Shown: piece after piece, positions 61,159-64,000 of the stretch
How positions within the stretch are numbered: the stretch's first letter is position 1
How the letters are laid out: every line of letters begins with the position of its first letter
Source: Mucilaginibacter sp. UR6-11
GTDB taxonomy: Bacteria; Bacteroidota; Bacteroidia; Sphingobacteriales; Sphingobacteriaceae
Direction of reading: 5' to 3'
Length of the DNA: 64,000 bases
Assembly (NCBI RefSeq): GCF_020880695.1
Contig: NZ_JAJIWO010000006.1
Coordinates: forward strand, 62,001-126,000
The notes under the pieces: generated by a model
Database searches by the model: none
What the model saw: only the letters and a program-made list of their open reading frames with translations
What the model was told of the DNA's origin: nothing
Program-made: the position numbers and the translations under genes

Positions 61159-63837
61159 CTAGGCGATAAAGCCTTTTGCTTTTTCTAATACAGCGGGTAA
61201 TCCGTTTATATCTTTACCACCTGCGGTAGCAAAAAACGGCTGGCCGCCACCGCCGCCCTGTATCTCTTTAGCCAGTTCGCGGATAATATTGCCCGCGTTC
61301 AGGCCCTTTTCTTTTACTAGGTTCTCGGCTATCATCACCGTAATGTTTGGCTTGCCGTCAATTACGGCGGTTAGCACCAGGTAAAGATTTGGGACGATAT
61401 CTTTTAAATTATAAGCCAGGTTTTTGATCGCGTCGGCGTTTGGCAGTTCAACTTTTTGGGCAATGAAATTAACACCGCTTATAGCTTCTGCCGTTTTAGC
61501 TAACTCATCTTTTAAGCCCGACGATTTCTCTAAGATGCCCTTCTCTATCTCTTTCTTCAGGCGGGCGTTCTCTTCCAGTAAGCCTTCAATGCTTTTAGCA
61601 ATATCCTTCGGGTTTTTAAGCAGCTCTTTAACCTGGTAAACCAGCCTGGTTTGCTCATTTATATATTTTTCGGCACCTAAACCTGTAATAGCCTCAATGC
61701 GGCGCACACCTGCGGCAACAGCGCTTTCGGCTATTATTTTAAAGTAACCGATGGCGCCGGTAGCTTTTACGTGCGTACCGCCGCAAAGTTCTTTTGAAAA
61801 CGTTTCATCAAAAGTGATCACCCGTACGAAGTCGCCATATTTTTCGCCGAATAGAGCAGTTACTCCACTGGTAATGGCTACATCATAAGGCACATTGCGC
61901 TGTTCATTCAGGGCAATATTCTCACGTACTTTTTCATTGACTATCGCTTCAATTTCGGCCAGTTCTTCCTCGGTTACCTTAGCGAAATGCGAGAAATCAA
62001 AACGCAGATAATCTGCATTAACCAACGATCCCTTTTGATTGACGTGGGTACCCAATACCTGTTTCATAGCGGCATGCAGCAGGTGCGTGGCGCTGTGGTT
62101 GTTCATGATATTGTTACGGCGTTCTTTATCCACTATAGCGGTTAAGGCGTCGTCTATATCCTCCGGCAATTTATCTACATAATGAACGATAAGGCCATTC
62201 TCTTTCTTGGTATCGGTAACATAAACCACCTCGCCGTCAGGGAAAACCAGTTCGCCGGTATCGCCTACCTGGCCACCGCTTTCGGCATAGAAAGGTGTTT
62301 TATCCAGTACCAACTGGTATTGCTCTTTGCCTTTAGCCGTAACCTTGCGATATTTGGTTACGTGTGCTATGCTTTCTGTTTCATCGTAGCCGGTGAAAAC
62401 TGTATCCTCGTCTTTTAAAGTAACCCAATCGCCGGTATCAACAGCTGATGCAGCGCGTGAGCGGGTTTTTTGGGCCTGTAAAGCTGCTTCATAACCAACT
62501 AAATCGACCTTCGCCCCTTTCTCCCGAGCCATAAGCTCTGTTAAATCTAATGGAAATCCATATGTATCTGAAAGTTCAAATGTTCTATCTCCCGGAAATA
62601 ATAATTCTATATCTCCCCCGATACTTGGTCCAGTTCTAATCCAACTTTGATTAACCGATTCGAAATATTCATCAAATTTTTTGATCCCTTGCTCAAGAGT
62701 TCTTAAAAAAGAGTTTTCTTCTTCCAAAACGACCTTCTGCACAAAATCTTTCTGATTATATAACTCATCAAACACACCTTTAAACTGGTCGGCTAATAAA
62801 GGTACCAACTGGTTTAAAAACGGTTCTTTAAACTCAAGGTATTGATAGGAATAACGTACGGCACGACGCAGGATCCTGCGGATAACATACCCTGCTTTAT
62901 TGTTTGATGGCAATTGCCCGTCGGCAATGGTAAAACTTACGGCACGGATATGATCTGCCAATACGCGCATCGCTACCGCGGTGTTCCAATCGGCATCGCC
63001 CGGTAGCGCAGCAGCATTATAAGGCTTGCCGGATTTTTGAGCAATAAACTCGATCATCGGGCTAAATACATCGCTATCGTAATTGCTTTGTTTACCCTGT
63101 ATCACCCGCACCAAACGCTCGAAGCCCATACCTGTATCCACATGCTGTGCAGGCAATGGCTGTAATGATCCGTTCTTTAAACGGTTAAACTGCATGAATA
63201 CATTGTTCCAGATCTCGATAACCTGCGGATCATCAGCATTAACCAAGGTGGCACCGCTAACCTTTGCGCGTTCGGCATCGGTACGGTTATCGTAGTGGAT
63301 CTCAGAGCAGGGCCCGCATGGGCCGGTCTCGCCCATTTCCCAGAAATTATCTTTCTTATTTCCTAAAAGGATATGATCTTCGGGTACAAAAGCTTTCCAA
63401 AAATCAAAAGCTTCCTGGTCTTTTGGCAAGCCTTCTTTATCATCACCCTCAAAAATAGTAACGTAAAGGCGGCTCTTATCTATTTTATATACTTCGGTAA
63501 GTAGTTCCCAGCTCCATTCAATGGCTTCTTTCTTAAAATAATCGCCAAAGCTCCAGTTGCCCAGCATCTCGAACATGGTATGGTGATAGGTATCAATACC
63601 TACCTCTTCCAGGTCATTATGCTTGCCCGATACCCGTAAACAACGCTGCGTATCCGCTACGCGCGGCGATTTGGCCGGCGCTTCACCCAAAAATATATCC
63701 TTAAACTGGTTCATCCCGGCGTTGGTGAACATCAGCGTCGGGTCGTTTTTAACAACAATAGGTGCAGAAGGCACTATGGTATGCCCCTTAGAAGCAAAAA
63801 AATCAAGAAAAGCCTGTCGTATTTGATTAGCGGTCAT
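61159..63837 (-). CDS. alaS: Alanyl-tRNA synthetase
   Basis: 892 residues from ATG 63837 (MTANQIRQAFLDFFASKGH); the 41-codon upstream extension is not family-like. The class II core has FTNAGMNQFKDIFLG and GETGPCGPCSEIHYD. The editing domain has HSATHLLHAAMKQVLG and CGGTHVKATGAIG (zinc/His-Cys motif). The C-terminal DHHA1/C-Ala part ends GGGGGQPFFATAGGKD. A stretch of about 240 bases in the middle (62521-62760) is conspicuously AT-rich and encodes an apparent insertion (WIRTGPSIGGDIELLFPGDRT) before FELSDTYGFPLDLTE. Confidence 0.95.
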   Translation of the reverse strand: MTANQIRQAFLDFFASKGHTIVPSAPIVVKNDPTLMFTNAGMNQFKDIFLGEAPAKSPRVADTQRCLRVSGKHNDLEEVGIDTYHHTMFEMLGNWSFGDYFKKEAIEWSWELLTEVYKIDKSRLYVTIFEGDDKEGLPKDQEAFDFWKAFVPEDHILLGNKKDNFWEMGETGPCGPCSEIHYDNRTDAERAKVSGATLVNADDPQVIEIWNNVFMQFNRLKNGSLQPLPAQHVDTGMGFERLVRVIQGKQSNYDSDVFSPMIEFIAQKSGKPYNAAALPGDADWNTAVAMRVLADHIRAVSFTIADGQLPSNNKAGYVIRRILRRAVRYSYQYLEFKEPFLNQLVPLLADQFKGVFDELYNQKDFVQKVVLEEENSFLRTLEQGIKKFDEYFESVNQSWIRTGPSIGGDIELLFPGDRTFELSDTYGFPLDLTELMAREKGAKVDLVGYEAALQAQKTRSRAASAVDTGDWVTLKDEDTVFTGYDETESIAHVTKYRKVTAKGKEQYQLVLDKTPFYAESGGQVGDTGELVFPDGEVVYVTDTKKENGLIVHYVDKLPEDIDDALTAIVDKERRNNIMNNHSATHLLHAAMKQVLGTHVNQKGSLVNADYLRFDFSHFAKVTEEELAEIEAIVNEKVRENIALNEQRNVPYDVAITSGVTALFGEKYGDFVRVITFDETFSKELCGGTHVKATGAIGYFKIIAESAVAAGVRRIEAITGLGAEKYINEQTRLVYQVKELLKNPKDIAKSIEGLLEENARLKKEIEKGILEKSSGLKDELAKTAEAISGVNFIAQKVELPNADAIKNLAYNLKDIVPNLYLVLTAVIDGKPNITVMIAENLVKEKGLNAGNIIRELAKEIQGGGGGQPFFATAGGKDINGLPAVLEKAKGFIA

Positions 63838-64000
63838 ATTTACTATGTGTAATAGCGTATAGTTTTTGTGTACACACCTAGCGCAAAAGTGTGAAATTTT
63901 GCGTATTATATCATTATAAAATATTAACTTTTGATTTATGAATATGGAATACCAGAACATTCAAGAAAATTCCTAAATAGAAAATCTGCCATCCGAAATT

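Noticed and set aside
63838..63960. N-terminal extension of alaS
   Set aside because: AlaRS begins with the TANQIRQAFLDFF motif; the upstream 41 codons are AT-rich non-family sequence.
63939..63977. 12-codon ORF near the right end
   Set aside because: Only a near-match promoter and no conserved feature; window ends before context is available.
1..64000. tRNA, rRNA or known riboswitch genes
   Set aside because: Intergenic gaps were read for cloverleaf or conserved riboswitch cores; none was recognised by eye. A covariance-model search would be decisive.

Overview
The window looks like a chromosomal segment of a Bacteroidota bacterium of the Sphingobacteriaceae, most like Mucilaginibacter or Pedobacter (inference). 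The clues are TonB-dependent outer-membrane receptors, many SpII lipoproteins, a GH59/GH35/GH106 glycoside hydrolase repertoire, promoter -7 boxes of the form TAnnTTTG, weak Shine-Dalgarno signals and a base composition in the low-to-mid 40s % GC by eye. No rRNA, tRNA or CRISPR array was seen.

Layout. 1-7.2 kb: a FadL-type porin (5' end outside the window), a LysM/RlpA-like protein overlapping a uridine kinase, the two succinyl-CoA:3-ketoacid CoA-transferase subunits, DinB and a 2H phosphoesterase. 7.2-20.7 kb: sugar catabolism, with a GH59 galactocerebrosidase gene interrupted by one in-frame TGA, a GH35 beta-galactosidase, an MFS exporter, an outer-membrane beta-barrel protein, a GH106-like rhamnosidase and a fucose/arabinose isomerase-family protein. 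20.8-22.5 kb: a LiaF-like cytosolic domain protein, a signal-peptide-only gene stub and a PQQ-type sugar dehydrogenase. 22.6-33.9 kb: a nine-gene exopolysaccharide operon on the minus strand (wza, wzc, wzy-like, three glycosyltransferases, a beta-helix protein, a ChbG-type deacetylase, a WecG-type transferase). Its Wzc-type protein has a degenerate nucleotide-binding site.

34.3-43.5 kb: a MOSC protein, a SelW-like protein, an Rrf2 regulator, then a complete assimilatory sulfate-reduction operon: HEPN-fused sulfite reductase, SUMT methyltransferase, a fused siroheme synthase/TSUP permease, APS reductase CysH, CysD and CysN, closed by a strong terminator. CysDN makes APS, CysH reduces it to sulfite without an APS kinase, and sulfite reductase with siroheme made by the two neighbouring enzymes finishes sulfide formation.

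43.5-45.8 kb is an accessory island. It holds a GC-rich RecA-fold ATPase with a C-terminal HTH preceded by seven GGATCA(C) boxes, then a REP-associated tyrosine transposase (RAYT) flanked by composite two-hairpin REP elements. Next comes a large TonB-dependent receptor on the minus strand; its promoter and 5' leader contain a 10-codon ORF ending in four consecutive cysteine codons, a candidate cysteine-sensing leader peptide. 49.2-64 kb is housekeeping: proBA, mnmA, topA, a conserved hypothetical, an RluA-type pseudouridine synthase, a Lys/Ala-rich histone-H1-like protein, an orphan OmpR-type response regulator, a TlpA-like lipoprotein, gatB and alaS.

Most notable for follow-up: the poly-Cys leader ORF, the ATPase with its iteron-like boxes, the RAYT/REP unit with covarying stems, the TGA-interrupted GH59 gene, and the Wzc-like protein with Walker A Lys changed to Arg.
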